NCBI GenBank assembly: GCA_963758845.1 | Contig: CAVWWX010000002.1 | Coordinates: 2,046,001 to 2,110,000 of the forward strand | Direction: 5' to 3' | Source: JBDTSW01 sp963758845 | GTDB taxonomy: Bacteria > Actinomycetota > Thermoleophilia > Solirubrobacterales > 70-9 | Length of the DNA stretch: 64,000 nucleotides | Part shown: piece after piece, positions 8,792 through 18,572 of the stretch | Layout: each line of letters starts with the position of its first letter | Position numbering within the stretch: position 1 is the first letter of the stretch | Notes under the pieces: model-generated | Told to the model about the DNA's origin: nothing | Databases searched by the model: none | The model's input: only the letters and a program-made list of their open reading frames with translations | Position numbers and translations under genes: made by a program

Positions 8792-9373
8792 CTACGAGGC
8801 GACCGTGGCCTCACGCTGGCCCGAGTGCACGCCCTCGGCGAACTCCTCGATGATCTTCGCGTTGAAGGCATCGAGATCCTCGGGCTTGCGGCTGGTCACG
8901 AGGCCCTGGTCCACGTGGACCTCCTCGTCGACCCACTCGGCCCCGGCGTTCCGCAGGTCCGTCTGCAGGCTGGGCCACGAGGTGACCGTGCGTCCCTCGA
9001 CGACGCCGGCCTCGATCAGCGTCCAGGGCGCGTGGCAGATGGCGCCGACCGGCTTGCCGGCCTCGAAGAAGGCGCGGACGAAGCCCACTGCATCGTCGTC
9101 GGCCCGCAGGTTGTCGGGGTTCGCGACCCCGCCCGGCAGGACAAGCCCGTCGTAGTCGGCCGCATTGGCGTCGCCCACGGTGCGGTCGACGTCGAAGCTG
9201 TCCCCCTTGTCCAGGTGGTTCAGCGCCTGGACCTGACCAGCCTCCGGGGCGATCAGCTCGGGCTCAGCGCCCGCGTCCTTGATCGCCTGCCAAGGGCGCT
9301 CCAGCTCGACCTGCTCGATTCCCTCGTTGGCGGCCAGGAAGGCGATGCGCTTGCCCTGTAACTCGTTGCTCAT
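8792..9373 (-). CDS. PfpI/DJ-1 superfamily protein (type 1 glutamine amidotransferase-like)
   Basis: A 193-residue protein of the PfpI/YhbO group, full length. The nucleophile elbow AICHAP places Cys113-His114 in the usual position, with the oxyanion-hole region VLPGGVANPD before it and a conserved Glu in the N-terminal AANEGIEQVEL block. Family members act as deglycases, chaperones or proteases; which one applies here cannot be told. ATG 9373 is preceded by an AGAGAGGAG-like ribosome-binding site. Single-gene unit followed by a GGGCCC-rich inverted repeat at 8763-8784. Confidence 0.85.
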   Translation of the reverse strand: MSNELQGKRIAFLAANEGIEQVELERPWQAIKDAGAEPELIAPEAGQVQALNHLDKGDSFDVDRTVGDANAADYDGLVLPGGVANPDNLRADDDAVGFVRAFFEAGKPVGAICHAPWTLIEAGVVEGRTVTSWPSLQTDLRNAGAEWVDEEVHVDQGLVTSRKPEDLDAFNAKIIEEFAEGVHSGQREATVAS

Positions 9374-9440
9374 GTCGCTTTCTCTCCTCTCGATTCGCTT
9401 TCGAGAGTCGCCTACCCCTGCCTCAGGGCGGTATTCGCGA

Positions 9441-10535
9441 CTACGCGACGACGCGAAGGTCCTTGCCGACCGAGCTCAGGTTTCGCACTCCTCCGGGCGT
9501 GACGGCCACGAGATCCTCGATCCGAACTCCCAGCGCACCGGGCACGTACACGCCGGGCTCCACCGTGACCACGTCGCCGGCTGCCAGCGTGTCCTCGGAG
9601 CGCTGGCTGAGTCGCGGGGCCTCGTGGACCTCGATCCCGACGCCGTGGCCCAGCCCGTGGCCGTAATGGTCAGCGTGTCCGGCGGCGGCGATCGGCTCGC
9701 GCGAAACGGAGTCGGCGTCCTTGCCGGTGACGCCCTCCGCCACGGCTGCCAGGGCCATCGCTTGGGTCGAGCGAACCAGCTCGTACACCTCGGCCGCCCG
9801 GCCGTCGATGTCGCCGGTAGCAAGGGTCCGCGTGCAGTCCGAGCAGTACCCGTCGACGATCGCGCCCATGTCGATGATCACCAGCTCGCCGGCGCCGATC
9901 TCGCGTGCCGATGCCTCGTGGTGCGGCAGGGCCGCGTTCTCGCCCGCGGCGACGATCGTCGGGAACGCGGGGGCGGCGGCCCCCAGCTCGCGCATCCGCT
10001 GCTCGGCGGCCAGTTGGACCTCGCGCTCCGTGCGGCCCGCCAGGCCCCACTCGCAGATCCACTCGTAGACCTCGTCGGCCAGCTTGGCCGCGGTCGCGAT
10101 CCGCTCGATCTCGGCGTCCTCCTTCTCGCGTCGAAGGCGTCCGACGAGGCCCTCGGCCGCCACGAGCTCGACGTCCTCGCCGACCGCCTCGGTGAGCTTG
10201 CGCAGGGCACGGACGCTGGTGCGGGCCTCGTCGTAGCCGACGCGGCCGTGCAGCCGCTCGGCCAACCCGGCCAGAGCCTGGCCCTCGACGGTGATCCGGT
10301 CGAAGGCGGAATCGACCTCGCGCTCGGCGCGCTCGGTGTAGCGAAAGTCGGTTAGGAACAGTCGTTCCTGAGCCGAGACCACGCAGAGCGCGCTGGTGCC
10401 GGTGAAGCCGGTCAGCCAGAAGACGTCGGCCTGTGCCTCGCGTCCCGAGTCGCCGGGGTTCACGAGGTCGGCGACGATCAGCTGGTCGAGGCCCTCCTCG
10501 GCGACGAGCCCCGCAAGGCGGTCGCTGCGGCTCAC
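9441..10535 (-). CDS. pepP: Xaa-Pro aminopeptidase (M24B family)
   Basis: A 364-residue metallopeptidase removing N-terminal residues before proline. The creatinase-like N-terminal domain covers about residues 1-130. The pita-bread domain shows all five metal ligands: the two Asp in VIIDMGAIVDGYCSDCTRT, His in HGLGHGVG, Glu in TVEPGVY and Glu in GVRIEDLV. GTG 10535 is the start because it forms a GTGA overlap with the aroQ stop and the upstream extension is the aroQ region in another frame. The aroQ-pepP-efp order is common in Gram-positive bacteria; here efp is displaced several kilobases away. Confidence 0.9.
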   Translation of the reverse strand: MSRSDRLAGLVAEEGLDQLIVADLVNPGDSGREAQADVFWLTGFTGTSALCVVSAQERLFLTDFRYTERAEREVDSAFDRITVEGQALAGLAERLHGRVGYDEARTSVRALRKLTEAVGEDVELVAAEGLVGRLRREKEDAEIERIATAAKLADEVYEWICEWGLAGRTEREVQLAAEQRMRELGAAAPAFPTIVAAGENAALPHHEASAREIGAGELVIIDMGAIVDGYCSDCTRTLATGDIDGRAAEVYELVRSTQAMALAAVAEGVTGKDADSVSREPIAAAGHADHYGHGLGHGVGIEVHEAPRLSQRSEDTLAAGDVVTVEPGVYVPGALGVRIEDLVAVTPGGVRNLSSVGKDLRVVA

Positions 10536-10972
10536 CCGGCCAGCTCCCCCTTCAGGAGCTCGAGCGCCTCGCGGTAGCCCTCCTGGCCCTTCCCCGACAC
10601 GACCCCGGCCACCAGGCCGTCGAACACCGACACCCGCCGCCACTCCTCGCGCGCGCCGACGTCGGAGATGTGCACCTCGACGGCGGGGACATCGGCCAGC
10701 TCGAGCGCGTCGCGGATCGCGTAGGAGTAGTGCGTCCAGGCGCCGGCGTTGATCAGCGCCCCGTCGGCGAGCTCGGGCAGGCGGTGGAGGTGCTCGATGA
10801 ACTCCCCCTCGCTGTTCGTCTGGAAGAAGGTCGCCTCCAGGCTCAACTCGGTCGCGTAGCGCTTGACCTGGACCTCCAGCTCGCGCAGCGTGAACGAGCC
10901 GTAGTGCTCGGGATCGCGGCTGCCCAGCAGGTCCAGGTTGGCGCCGTGAAGCACCTCGACTCTGTCCTTCAC
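10532..10972 (-). CDS. aroQ: Type II 3-dehydroquinate dehydratase
   Basis: A 146-residue type II dehydroquinase, third step of the shikimate pathway. The N-terminal HGANLDLLGSRD block replaces the more common GPNLNLLGxR. The catalytic Tyr is in EHYG, the NAGAWTHYSYAIRDAL helix carries the conserved Asn, and VEVHISD carries the catalytic His. GTG 10972 and the preceding aroKB stop form a GTGA overlap, and its own stop overlaps pepP, so it is translated in a coupled chain aroC-aroKB-aroQ-pepP. Confidence 0.92.
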   Translation of the reverse strand: MKDRVEVLHGANLDLLGSRDPEHYGSFTLRELEVQVKRYATELSLEATFFQTNSEGEFIEHLHRLPELADGALINAGAWTHYSYAIRDALELADVPAVEVHISDVGAREEWRRVSVFDGLVAGVVSGKGQEGYREALELLKGELAG

Positions 10973-12496
10973 CTCAGCTCCTCCACGGCGTCGCGGACCC
11001 TATCCGGATCGATTCGCATCCCGAACTCGGGGGCGCCCGGCCGGCTCAACAGGACGAAGCCAAGCCCGTCCTGAGAGGTCAGCTTCTTGTCGCGGCCGAT
11101 CGCCGCCATCACCGCGTCGACCTCGATCCCCTCCAGGGAGGTCGGCAGCCCATGCCCGGCGAGCAACTCGGTGACCTCGTCGCGCAGTTCGGCGGCCTCG
11201 CTCAGGCGAAGCGCGGCCAGGAGGCCCAGGCCGACCGCCTCGCCGTGGCGGTAGCGCGAGTAGGCGCCGGCGCTCTCGATCGCGTGGCCGACCGTGTGGC
11301 CCAGGTTCAGGACCGCCCGCCGCGAGCCGTCCCGCTCGTCGTCGCGGACGATCTCGACCTTGGTCAGCGCGCACTCGAGAACCAGCGGCATCAGCGAGCG
11401 GGGATCCAGGGTGGTGATCGCCCGGGCGCGCTCCCAGGTCCCACCGCCTGCCAAGAGCGCGGTCTTGACGACCTCGACGAAGCCCGAGGCCAGCTCTTCG
11501 GGGGGAAGCGTCCCGAGCGTCCCGATGTCGGCGACGACCGCCGTTGGCTGGTGATAGGCGCCGATGTAGTTCTTGGCGTCGGCCAGGTCGACTCCGGTCT
11601 TGCCGCCGTAGGCCGAATCGACCTGGGCGAGCAGGCTGGTCGGGACCTGGACCACGGGAACGCCGCGCTGGTAGGTGGCCGCGCAGAAGCCTCCGAGGTC
11701 GCCGACGACCCCGCCCCCCAGCGCGACGACGTGGTCGGAGCGGGTCGCCCCGGCGTCCGCGAGCTCCGCCAGCACGCGCTCGGCCTCGGACAGGGTCTTG
11801 GATGCCTCGCCCGCCTCGACCGTGATCGCCGGCATCTCCCCCAGCTCGGAGAGGTAAAGGTCGCCGACGTGCGTATCGGTTACGCAGAACGCATTTCCGG
11901 GACCGGCGTCACGGGCGATCGGGAGGATCCCCTCCCCGATCCAGATCGGGTACGAGCCCGAGGGGCTCTCGGCCCAGAGCAGGTGGGTGGCTCCCGATCC
12001 GGCGACCTCGCGGAGGCTCCCGAGCGCGGCCGGGACGGCATCGGCCGACAGCATCACCGCGTCCGCCAGGCCGGCGTAGAGCCGCCTCGCGCTCGGCGTG
12101 GAGCCGGCGGAACTCGGCCTCGTCGCGCGCCAGCGGGCGCTCCGAGCCGCCGGCCCGGGCCCATAGCTCGTCGACCCCCACACGCATCCAGACAACGGTG
12201 TGCGGCTCGAGCGCCTCCCGGACCCGTGCGGACAGCACGGCACCTCCCCCCAAGGCGACGGCCTCGTGGCCTTCGCCGAGCACTCGCACGACGAGCTCGG
12301 CCTCGCGGCGGCGGAACTCCTCCTCGCCGTGGGCCGCGAAGAAGCCGGCGATCGGCTCACCGAGCTCCTCGGCGAGGAGCATGTCGGCGTCGACCGTGTC
12401 GAGCCCGGCCGCCTTGGCGTGTCGAAGGGCACGGGACTTGCCCGCCCCCATGAAGCCGGTGAAGACGAGGGCGGGCTTAGCGCTCAGGGCCGCCAC
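10969..12496 (-). CDS. aroKB: Bifunctional shikimate kinase / 3-dehydroquinate synthase fusion (one frameshift)
   Basis: Residues 1 to about 155 are shikimate kinase: Walker A GFMGAGKS at 14-21, shikimate-binding DADMLLAE, GGGAV and the lid RPLARD. The chain then runs into AroB through YAGLADAVMLSADAV and a linker, with the AroB domain starting near YPIWIGEG and containing LGGGVVGDLGGF, VPTSLLAQVDSAYGGKTGVD and the zinc-ligand region NLGHTVGHAIE. The kinase and synthase parts lie in different frames with one surplus base near 12085; total length is 509 codons plus one base. No separate aroB start or ribosome site exists, so this is a true gene fusion, as known for Thermotoga AroKB. It starts at GTG 12496, overlapping aroC by 13 bases. 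Confidence 0.9.
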
Positions 12497-13650
12497 CCGA
12501 TGCGCTCCCTGTAGGCCTGGGCGGCGGCGAGAGCGTCGTCGATGTGGTCGCCGCCGAACTTCTCGCGGTAGCCCCGGGCCAGGACCAGCGCGACCATCGC
12601 CTCGGCGACGACGCCGGCCGCCGGGACGACGGTGGAATCGGTCCGCTCGCGGAGCGCCTGAGCGGGCTCCTTGGTCTCGGTGTCGACGCTACGCAGCGGC
12701 TTGGTGAGCGTGGAGATCGGCTTCAGCGCGCCGCGAACGATCAGGTCTTCGCCGTTGGTCATGCCCCCCTCGACCCCGCCGGCCCGGTTGGTCTGGCGGT
12801 GATACCCGCGCTCCGGTGAGTGAAAGATCTCGTCGTGGGACTCGGACCCGGGCAGACCCGCCACCTCCCACGCCTCGCCGATCGAGACGCCCTTCACGGC
12901 CTGGATCGACACCACGGCCTGGGCCAGGCGCGAGTCCAACCGCTGCTCCCAGCTGACGTGCGAGCCGATCCCGGGCACCAGGCCGAACACGCGCACCTCG
13001 AAGATCCCGCCGAGGCTTTCGTTCGCCTTCCGCAGGCGGTTGATCTCCTCGACCATCGCGGCGCCGGCGGCCTCGTCGAGGCATCGCACCGGTGAAGAGT
13101 CGACCCCCTCGAAGTCCTCGGGGGTCAGCGTGGCCGGCTCGGGCGCCGAGACCGATCCGATCCGCATCACGTGGCTTCGGACCTCAACGCCGAAGGCGTG
13201 CAGGAGCTCCTTGGCCAGCCCCCCGGCGGCGACCCGGGCCGCGGTCTCGCGCGCCGATGCGCGCTCGAGCACGTTGCGGACGTCGGAGAAGCCGTACTTC
13301 TGGAGGCCCGCCAGATCCGCGTGGCCCGGCCGCGGCGTGTGGACCTCGTCGACGTCCGCGTCGACGGGCCAGGGGTTCATCCGCTCCTCCCAGTTGGCGT
13401 AGTCGCGGTTGGCGACCAGCACCGCGACGGGGCTGCCCAGCGTGCGCCCGTGGCGAACGCCCGAGCGGATCTCGACCGAGTCGGTCTCGATCTTCATCCG
13501 GCCGCCGCGCCCGTGGCCCAGCTGGCGCCTGGCCATGTCGCGGTCGACCCGCTCGCGGTCGATCTCGAGGCCCGCGGGCAGGCCCTCGACGATCGCCACG
13601 AGCCCGGGCCCGTGCGACTCGCCCGCGGTCGTGAATCTGAAGGCGGCCAT
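12484..13650 (-). CDS. aroC: Chorismate synthase
   Basis: A 388-residue flavin-dependent chorismate synthase, last step of the shikimate pathway. The N-terminal TAGESHGPGL, the RRQLGHGRGGRMKIETD block and the C-terminal signature with PISTLTKPLRSVD are present, and the conserved GDH/Asp region lies at the end. ATG 13650 starts at the MAAFRFTTAGESHG peptide; the upstream in-frame extension is low-complexity. It is the first gene of the minus-strand aroC-aroKB-aroQ-pepP chain. The gap to the upstream RTX gene is only 49 bases, so a promoter would have to lie inside that gene's end. Confidence 0.95.
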   Translation of the reverse strand: MAAFRFTTAGESHGPGLVAIVEGLPAGLEIDRERVDRDMARRQLGHGRGGRMKIETDSVEIRSGVRHGRTLGSPVAVLVANRDYANWEERMNPWPVDADVDEVHTPRPGHADLAGLQKYGFSDVRNVLERASARETAARVAAGGLAKELLHAFGVEVRSHVMRIGSVSAPEPATLTPEDFEGVDSSPVRCLDEAAGAAMVEEINRLRKANESLGGIFEVRVFGLVPGIGSHVSWEQRLDSRLAQAVVSIQAVKGVSIGEAWEVAGLPGSESHDEIFHSPERGYHRQTNRAGGVEGGMTNGEDLIVRGALKPISTLTKPLRSVDTETKEPAQALRERTDSTVVPAAGVVAEAMVALVLARGYREKFGGDHIDDALAAAQAYRERIGWRP

Positions 13651-13699
13651 GAGGGCCGGAGCGTAGATCAGAGGGTTTCCGCCGCGCGGGCGGCGGCGC

Positions 13700-16054
13700 T
13701 CAGTTGGGGTCCAGGCCGACGTTGGTGAACGAGGACGGATAGCTCGCCCCGCCCAACTCGGCGCTGGTGTACTGCTCGCCGTTGCCGGCATCGTCGACCA
13801 GCAGCAGGCTCACGTTCCAGGTGCCCGGCGCCGCGCCCTGGGGGACGGTGATCGTCGCTCGGAAGGCGCCGTCCGTAGCCGTGCCGGAGACCTGCTGGAT
13901 CCCGCTCGACTCGAGCGGCAGCCCGGCCGGCGAGGTCGCGACGACCTTCGACTCGGCCAGGTCGATGCCCGCCACGTCGTCCGTCGCCGTGAAGTCGAAC
14001 GTCACGGCCTGCGGTGAGCCGGTCGTGTTGATCGCCGACGGCGACAGGCTGAAGCCGGTGAGCACGGGCGCGTCCGCATCGCCCGGGCCGGTCTGGTCGA
14101 AGCTGCCGGGGAAGGCCGCCGCCGTCAGCTCGGCCGACGACCACGTGGTCTGGTTCCCCGCCTGGTCTGTGAGGACCAGGCTGACCGGCCAGGTGCCCTG
14201 AGGCGCGTAGCGCGGGATCGTCACGGTCCCCTCGAAGGTGCCGTTCGTGTGGCTGCCCGAGGTCATCGACAGCTGGGCCTCGTCGCGCGGCTGGCCATCG
14301 GGCGAGGCCACCAAGACGCGCGTGCTCGAGAGGTCGACCCCGGCGAGGTCGTCCGTGACCTCGAGCGTGAACGTCACGACCCGGAGGCTCGTCGAGGTGT
14401 CGATCGAGACGGGCGCGATCGCGAAGCTCGTCAGGACCGGCGCGTCGTCGTCGCCCGGGCCGGTCTGGTCGAAGGTCCCTGGCAGCGTCGCCGCGATCAG
14501 CTCGGCCGAGCTCCACGCCTCGGTGTTGCCGGCGCGGTCGGCGAGCGTGAGGCCCACCGTCCAGGTGCCCTGCGGCGCGTAGCGCGGGACGGTGAAGGTC
14601 GCCTCGAAGGTCCCGTTGGAGCTCGAGCCCGAGATGCGCTGGAGCGCCACGGAGCCCCTCGGAGTGCCGTCTGGGGCGAACAGCGAGACGGTCGTCGCGC
14701 TCTCGTCGATCCCGGTCAGGTCGTCGCTCAGGTCAAGCGTGAAGGTGAGGCCGCCGGAGCCGCCGGAGGTGTCGAGCGAGGCAGGCGAGATCGCGAACCC
14801 GTCGAGCTGCGGCGCCAGGGCGTCGCAGCCGCCGGCGAACTGGTTCGTGCCCGCGCCACCGTCGCAGTCGTCCATCCCCAACGCCGCCGTCGAGCATGTC
14901 GTCCCCGTCGCCGCCGCTCAGGATGTCGTTGTTCGACTCGCCGTAGATCTGGTCGTCGCCGTCCTCGCCGAGAAGCTGGTCTTCGCCCGAGCCGGCCGCG
15001 AGGGTGTCGGCTCCGTCGCCGCCGTGAAGCACGTTGACGCCGTCGCCGCCGATCAGTGCGTCGTCAAAGGCGGAGCCAACGACCCCTTCGACCGCCGACA
15101 GGACGTCGGTGGCCCCGCCGGCCACGGTGCCGTTCACGAGGTCGACGGTGACCGCCGTCGCCGCCGCCGCGTAGCTCACGCTGTCGGCGCCGTCGCCGCC
15201 GTCGAACGAGTTGGAGCCGGAGTCGCCGACGAAGGTGTCCGCCTGGGGCGATCCGGTCACGCCCTCGACCGCCGGCAGCGTGTCCGCGCCGTCGCCGGAT
15301 GCCGTGTCGGCCTGCAGGTCGACGGTTACCGGCGCGGTGGCGGTCGCGAACGAGACGGTGTCCGTCCCGGCGCCGCCGTGGAGCGCGTTGTCGCCCGCAT
15401 CGCCGGCCAGCGAGTCGTCCTGCGGCGAGCCGGTCACGTTCTCGACGCCCGGCAGCGAATCAGAGCCCTGTCCCGTCGCGGTGCCTGCCGCGAGGTCGGC
15501 GTCGATCGAGCCCGACGCCGTGAAGTAGTTGGCCTTGTCCTCCCCGCCGCCGCCGTCGAGCACGTCGTCGCCGCCGGCGCCAGCCAGCGTGTCGTCGCCC
15601 TCGCCGCCCTGCAGGTCGTTGGCGGCCGAGTCGCCGGTGAGGATGTCGGCCTGGGGCGATCCGATCGCGTTCTCGACGCCGCTGGGCTTGTCGGTGCCCT
15701 GGCCCGTGGCGACCCCGCTGGTGAGGTTCACGACAACGGTGCCGGTCGCGGCGGCGAACGTTGCGACGTCGGTGCCGCCCTGGCCCTTCAGCTGGTCGTT
15801 CCCGCCGCCGCCGTTCAGCGTGTCGTCCCCGCCGCCGCCGAGCAGGCTGTCCTTGCCGCCCTTGGCGATCAGGACGTCGTTGCCGCCGCGGCCGCAGAGG
15901 ACGTCCGCCTTCTTGGTGCCCTTGAGGATGTCGTCGCCGTTGCTGCCCCGCTTGGTGCACTTCGCGGCATCGGCCGGCGCCGCGGTGACGAGCAGCGTCG
16001 CGACCAGGGTCAGGGCAAGACCGCTGCGACGTGGCGTGTCAGCGTGATCGCCAT
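13700..16054 (-). CDS. Secreted RTX-repeat and Ig-like-repeat protein (two frameshifts)
   Basis: About 784 residues. It begins at ATG 16054 with a short N-region and a hydrophobic signal peptide (LALTLVATLLVTAAPADA), then a Cys-containing KCTKRGSNGDD start. About 330 residues of haemolysin-type calcium-binding repeats follow (GGxGxDxLxGG pattern, e.g. LLGGGGDDTLNGGGGND), alternating with SxSxVDLxxGTA beta strands. The C-terminal half has three tandem repeats of about 115 residues, each with DDxxGID, RYAPQGTW-like and DxAGN motifs. One missing base near 16035 and one surplus base near 14883 break the frame and cancel out. RTX domains fold on calcium outside the cell, so this is probably a surface or secreted adhesin-like protein. 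It sits directly next to the pilus cluster on the same strand. Confidence 0.75.
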
Positions 16055-16063
16055 CGCCTGGCC

Positions 16064-16872
16064 CTAATCGGTCTTTACCTTGACGTTCCTGATCGCGCGG
16101 AGCGTTAGCTCGTACGTCTGCCCGTCCGGCTCGTAGTCGAACGTCGCCGTCTCGCCCTTCTCGAGGGTGAGGAAGAGGCAGCCGGGCGAGGGCACGCAGG
16201 CCCCGTCGCCGCCGACGGAGCTCACGTCGGAGGAGACCGCGAACGCAGCGCGCTTGCCTGCCTCATCCGTCCCGAGGTAGGCGGCCACGGGGGTGTCGTT
16301 GTTGGGAAGCACGGTCATCGGCTTCACGTTCTTTCGGCTCCTGGTGTCGCCCTGGATGCCGACCATCACGTCGACGCGGCGGACGAAGAGCTGGTTCACG
16401 ACCCGGGTATCGCCGTCGTCGGAGTCGCCGCTGGTGTTGTCGGTCGTGACCCCGGCCGGCGGGTCGGGTAGGGACGTGGTCCCGACGGCGCCGCCGGCGT
16501 TGGTGGAGCTCGGAGGCAGGCCGCTCGTGTCGGTGGGACCCGTACCGGTGGCGCTGGAATCGGTGAGCGGCTGAGCGGGGATCACGAACTTCTGCTCGAA
16601 GGGGTTCTTGCTCTTCAGGGCCTCGAGGCGCTTGCGGTAGTCGCGCACGCTCACCTCGGTGTCCGCCAGCACGGCGGGCGAGGTCGCCGCGGCCTCGGTC
16701 GCGGTCGGGGGCGGGGGCGGGGGCGGAAGCGGCTTCTTCTCCTTGCCGAGGACCATGGGCACGGCGACGAGGGCGACGATCAGGCCGAGCGCCGGAATCA
16801 GCAGATGGCGGTCGCGCAGGTCGCGGTAGAGGTCGTTCAGGAAGCTGGGACCTTGACGTCGATCTTCTTCAT
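16064..16872 (-). CDS. Pilus-cluster membrane protein in the PilP position (one frameshift)
   Basis: About 269 residues. ATG 16872 overlaps the pilO stop as ATGA. The N-terminus reads MKKIDVKVP, then after one missing base in a C-run near 16851 continues FLNDLYRDLRDRHLL and a transmembrane helix (IPALGLIVALVAVPMVL). A poly-Pro stretch and a Ser/Thr/Gly-rich linker follow. The C-terminal about 110 residues form a beta-rich domain with a Cys pair (GACVPSPGCLF). Membrane anchor, proline linker and beta domain after PilM-N-O match the layout of PilP, but I see no sequence-level PilP signature and there is no secretin here. It probably acts with the PilMNO platform. Confidence 0.6.
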
Positions 16873-17703
16873 GGCGTGGGCGCGGTCGCGGTTGCGGCGG
16901 GCGCGGGTGCGGCCGCCGTGCCGGTGGAAGCGGGAGTGGTCGTTACCGGAGCGGGGCCCGTCGGCGTGGCGCCAGCGGTGATGCCCTGGTCGGCCGGTGT
17001 CAGATAGCTCGACACCTCCAGGTTCGCCTCGAGGCTGGGGAAGCCCGCGGCGCCGGCGGTGAAGCTGAAGCCGTCGATCGTGAGCAGGCGGCCGTTCACA
17101 GCGGTGCTCTTGGCGTCGCTGTCGACGAGCTTGTCCAGCTCTCCGAAGAAGTCGGCGATCTGGAAGAACCCGCCTTGGAACTCCATCGCGTAGGGCATGA
17201 CCGGAAGCCCGGCGGTGCCCACTGTGGCCCCGATCGGGAGCAGCGCGGCGGTGGCCTCGGTGGGGACGGCCCCCGCGGTGGTGGTCCCCTCGGCGGCCGG
17301 CGTCGCCGACTCGCCGGCGGGAGCGGGTGCCGGAGCGGTGGCAGCGGCAGGGGCCGCGACGGCGCCGGCGGCGGTCTCGTCGAGCTCGATGCCGCGGAAG
17401 TCGATCTTCGCGCCGGTTGGCAAGGACCTGGAGCTCCACGAGCAGGCTCGAGGTGTCAGCGTCCTTCGGCACCGCCTTGCCGAGCGAGACCAGCTCGCGG
17501 TAGTTCTTGGAGAAGCCCTTCTTCGCTGCCTCGCCGGTGACGGCGGCCTCCTCGGCCTCGGCGACCTCGGCCTGCATGGCAGCGACGTCGTCCTCGAGCT
17601 GTGACGCCTCCTGGCGCTTGGGCGCGAGAAGCAGGAACCAGAAGGCGGCGATCAGGCCGACGAGGCCGATGATGATCAGGATGGTGCGGTCGGTGGACTT
17701 CAT
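16869..17703 (-). CDS. pilO: Type IV pilus assembly protein PilO (one frameshift)
   Basis: About 277 residues. ATG 17703 overlaps the pilN stop as ATGA. The protein has a short cytoplasmic N-terminus, a transmembrane helix (residues 8-27), a coiled coil (EASQLEDDVAAMQAEVAEAEE) and a ferredoxin-like C-terminal domain seen in YAMEFQGGFFQIADFFGELDKLV. One surplus base near 17415 splits the coding frame between LLVELQVLA and TGAKIDFRGIEL. Unlike proteobacterial PilO, it carries an Ala/Pro-rich insert of about 45 residues before the C-terminal domain and an Ala/Thr/Pro tail. It should dimerise with PilN in the inner platform. Confidence 0.85.
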
Positions 17704-18569
17704 CCGCCGACCCCCACGGTCTCGGCGCTCTCCTGCGCCGTCTCGGTCTGATCGGCGGCCGAATCCTCGGCCTCCTGGGACTCGGCGCCCGCCTCGGCGG
17801 TGCCGCCGTCATCCTCGCCGGCTGGCGCCGGCGTGGTGGCGGCCGGGGTCGCGGTCGAGCCGGGCGCGTAAGGCGACGCCGGCACCTCGTCGAAGGCGAC
17901 GGTGATGTCGAAGGCGGCGATGAACTCCTCGGTCTGGCAGTCGCCCTCACCGGTCGTGCCCCCGGTGGGCGCCGGGGCGGCGCCGTCGGTGCTCGCCTCG
18001 GCGTTCTCGAGGTCGCCCAGGGCCGACTGCTGGAGGCCGACGCGGGTGACGCCGTCGATGTCCTTGAGGGACGCGACGAACGCAGCCACCTCCACCTGCG
18101 AGGTGGCGCAGCCGCTGATCTGCAGTGAGGGGCCGAGAACCGAGGGGTCGGTCGTGGTTTCGCCGGCGCCCTCGGCGTCGACGGTCACGCCGGGCGAAAC
18201 CGTCCCCGTGAGGCTTTCGAGCCAGACGCTCTTGGGGATGACGAGCGCCAGCTCGCGCATCACGCGCTCCCAGTCGAAGCGGCTCTGGGCGAGCGAGTTG
18301 ACGGTCTCGGTGCGGGTCGCGGCAAGTGCCGCGACCTCGCCGTAAGGGGTGAGCTCGGCGGCACGCTGCTCGGCCGCCACCTTGGCGGCCTCGAGACTCG
18401 CCAGCTCGTTCTCCTGCTCGTTGATCGAGTTGCCGGCCATGACCAGGCCGACGACGCCCAGCAGCACCAGCGCCAGCGCGCCGACGATCGCGTAGGAGAG
18501 CATTCCGGTCCGCAGCGGAGCGAGCTCGCCGCGTCGCTCCTCCGGTGGAATCAGGTTCAGCGGGCGCAC
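17700..18569 (-). CDS. pilN: Type IV pilus assembly protein PilN
   Basis: A 289-residue bitopic protein. Residues 1-9 (MRPLNLIPP) match the conserved NLLP motif that docks in PilM. A transmembrane helix covers about 24-46, then a coiled coil (INEQENELASLEAAKVAAEQRAAEL) and a ferredoxin-like domain with the ALVIPKSVWLESLTG block. The C-terminal about 60 residues are an acidic, Ala/Thr/Glu-rich low-complexity tail absent from proteobacterial PilN. GTG 18569 lies three bases after the pilM stop, and its stop overlaps pilO, so pilM-N-O are translated together. Confidence 0.88.
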   Translation of the reverse strand: MRPLNLIPPEERRGELAPLRTGMLSYAIVGALALVLLGVVGLVMAGNSINEQENELASLEAAKVAAEQRAAELTPYGEVAALAATRTETVNSLAQSRFDWERVMRELALVIPKSVWLESLTGTVSPGVTVDAEGAGETTTDPSVLGPSLQISGCATSQVEVAAFVASLKDIDGVTRVGLQQSALGDLENAEASTDGAAPAPTGGTTGEGDCQTEEFIAAFDITVAFDEVPASPYAPGSTATPAATTPAPAGEDDGGTAEAGAESQEAEDSAADQTETAQESAETVGVGG

Positions 18570-18572
18570 GTC

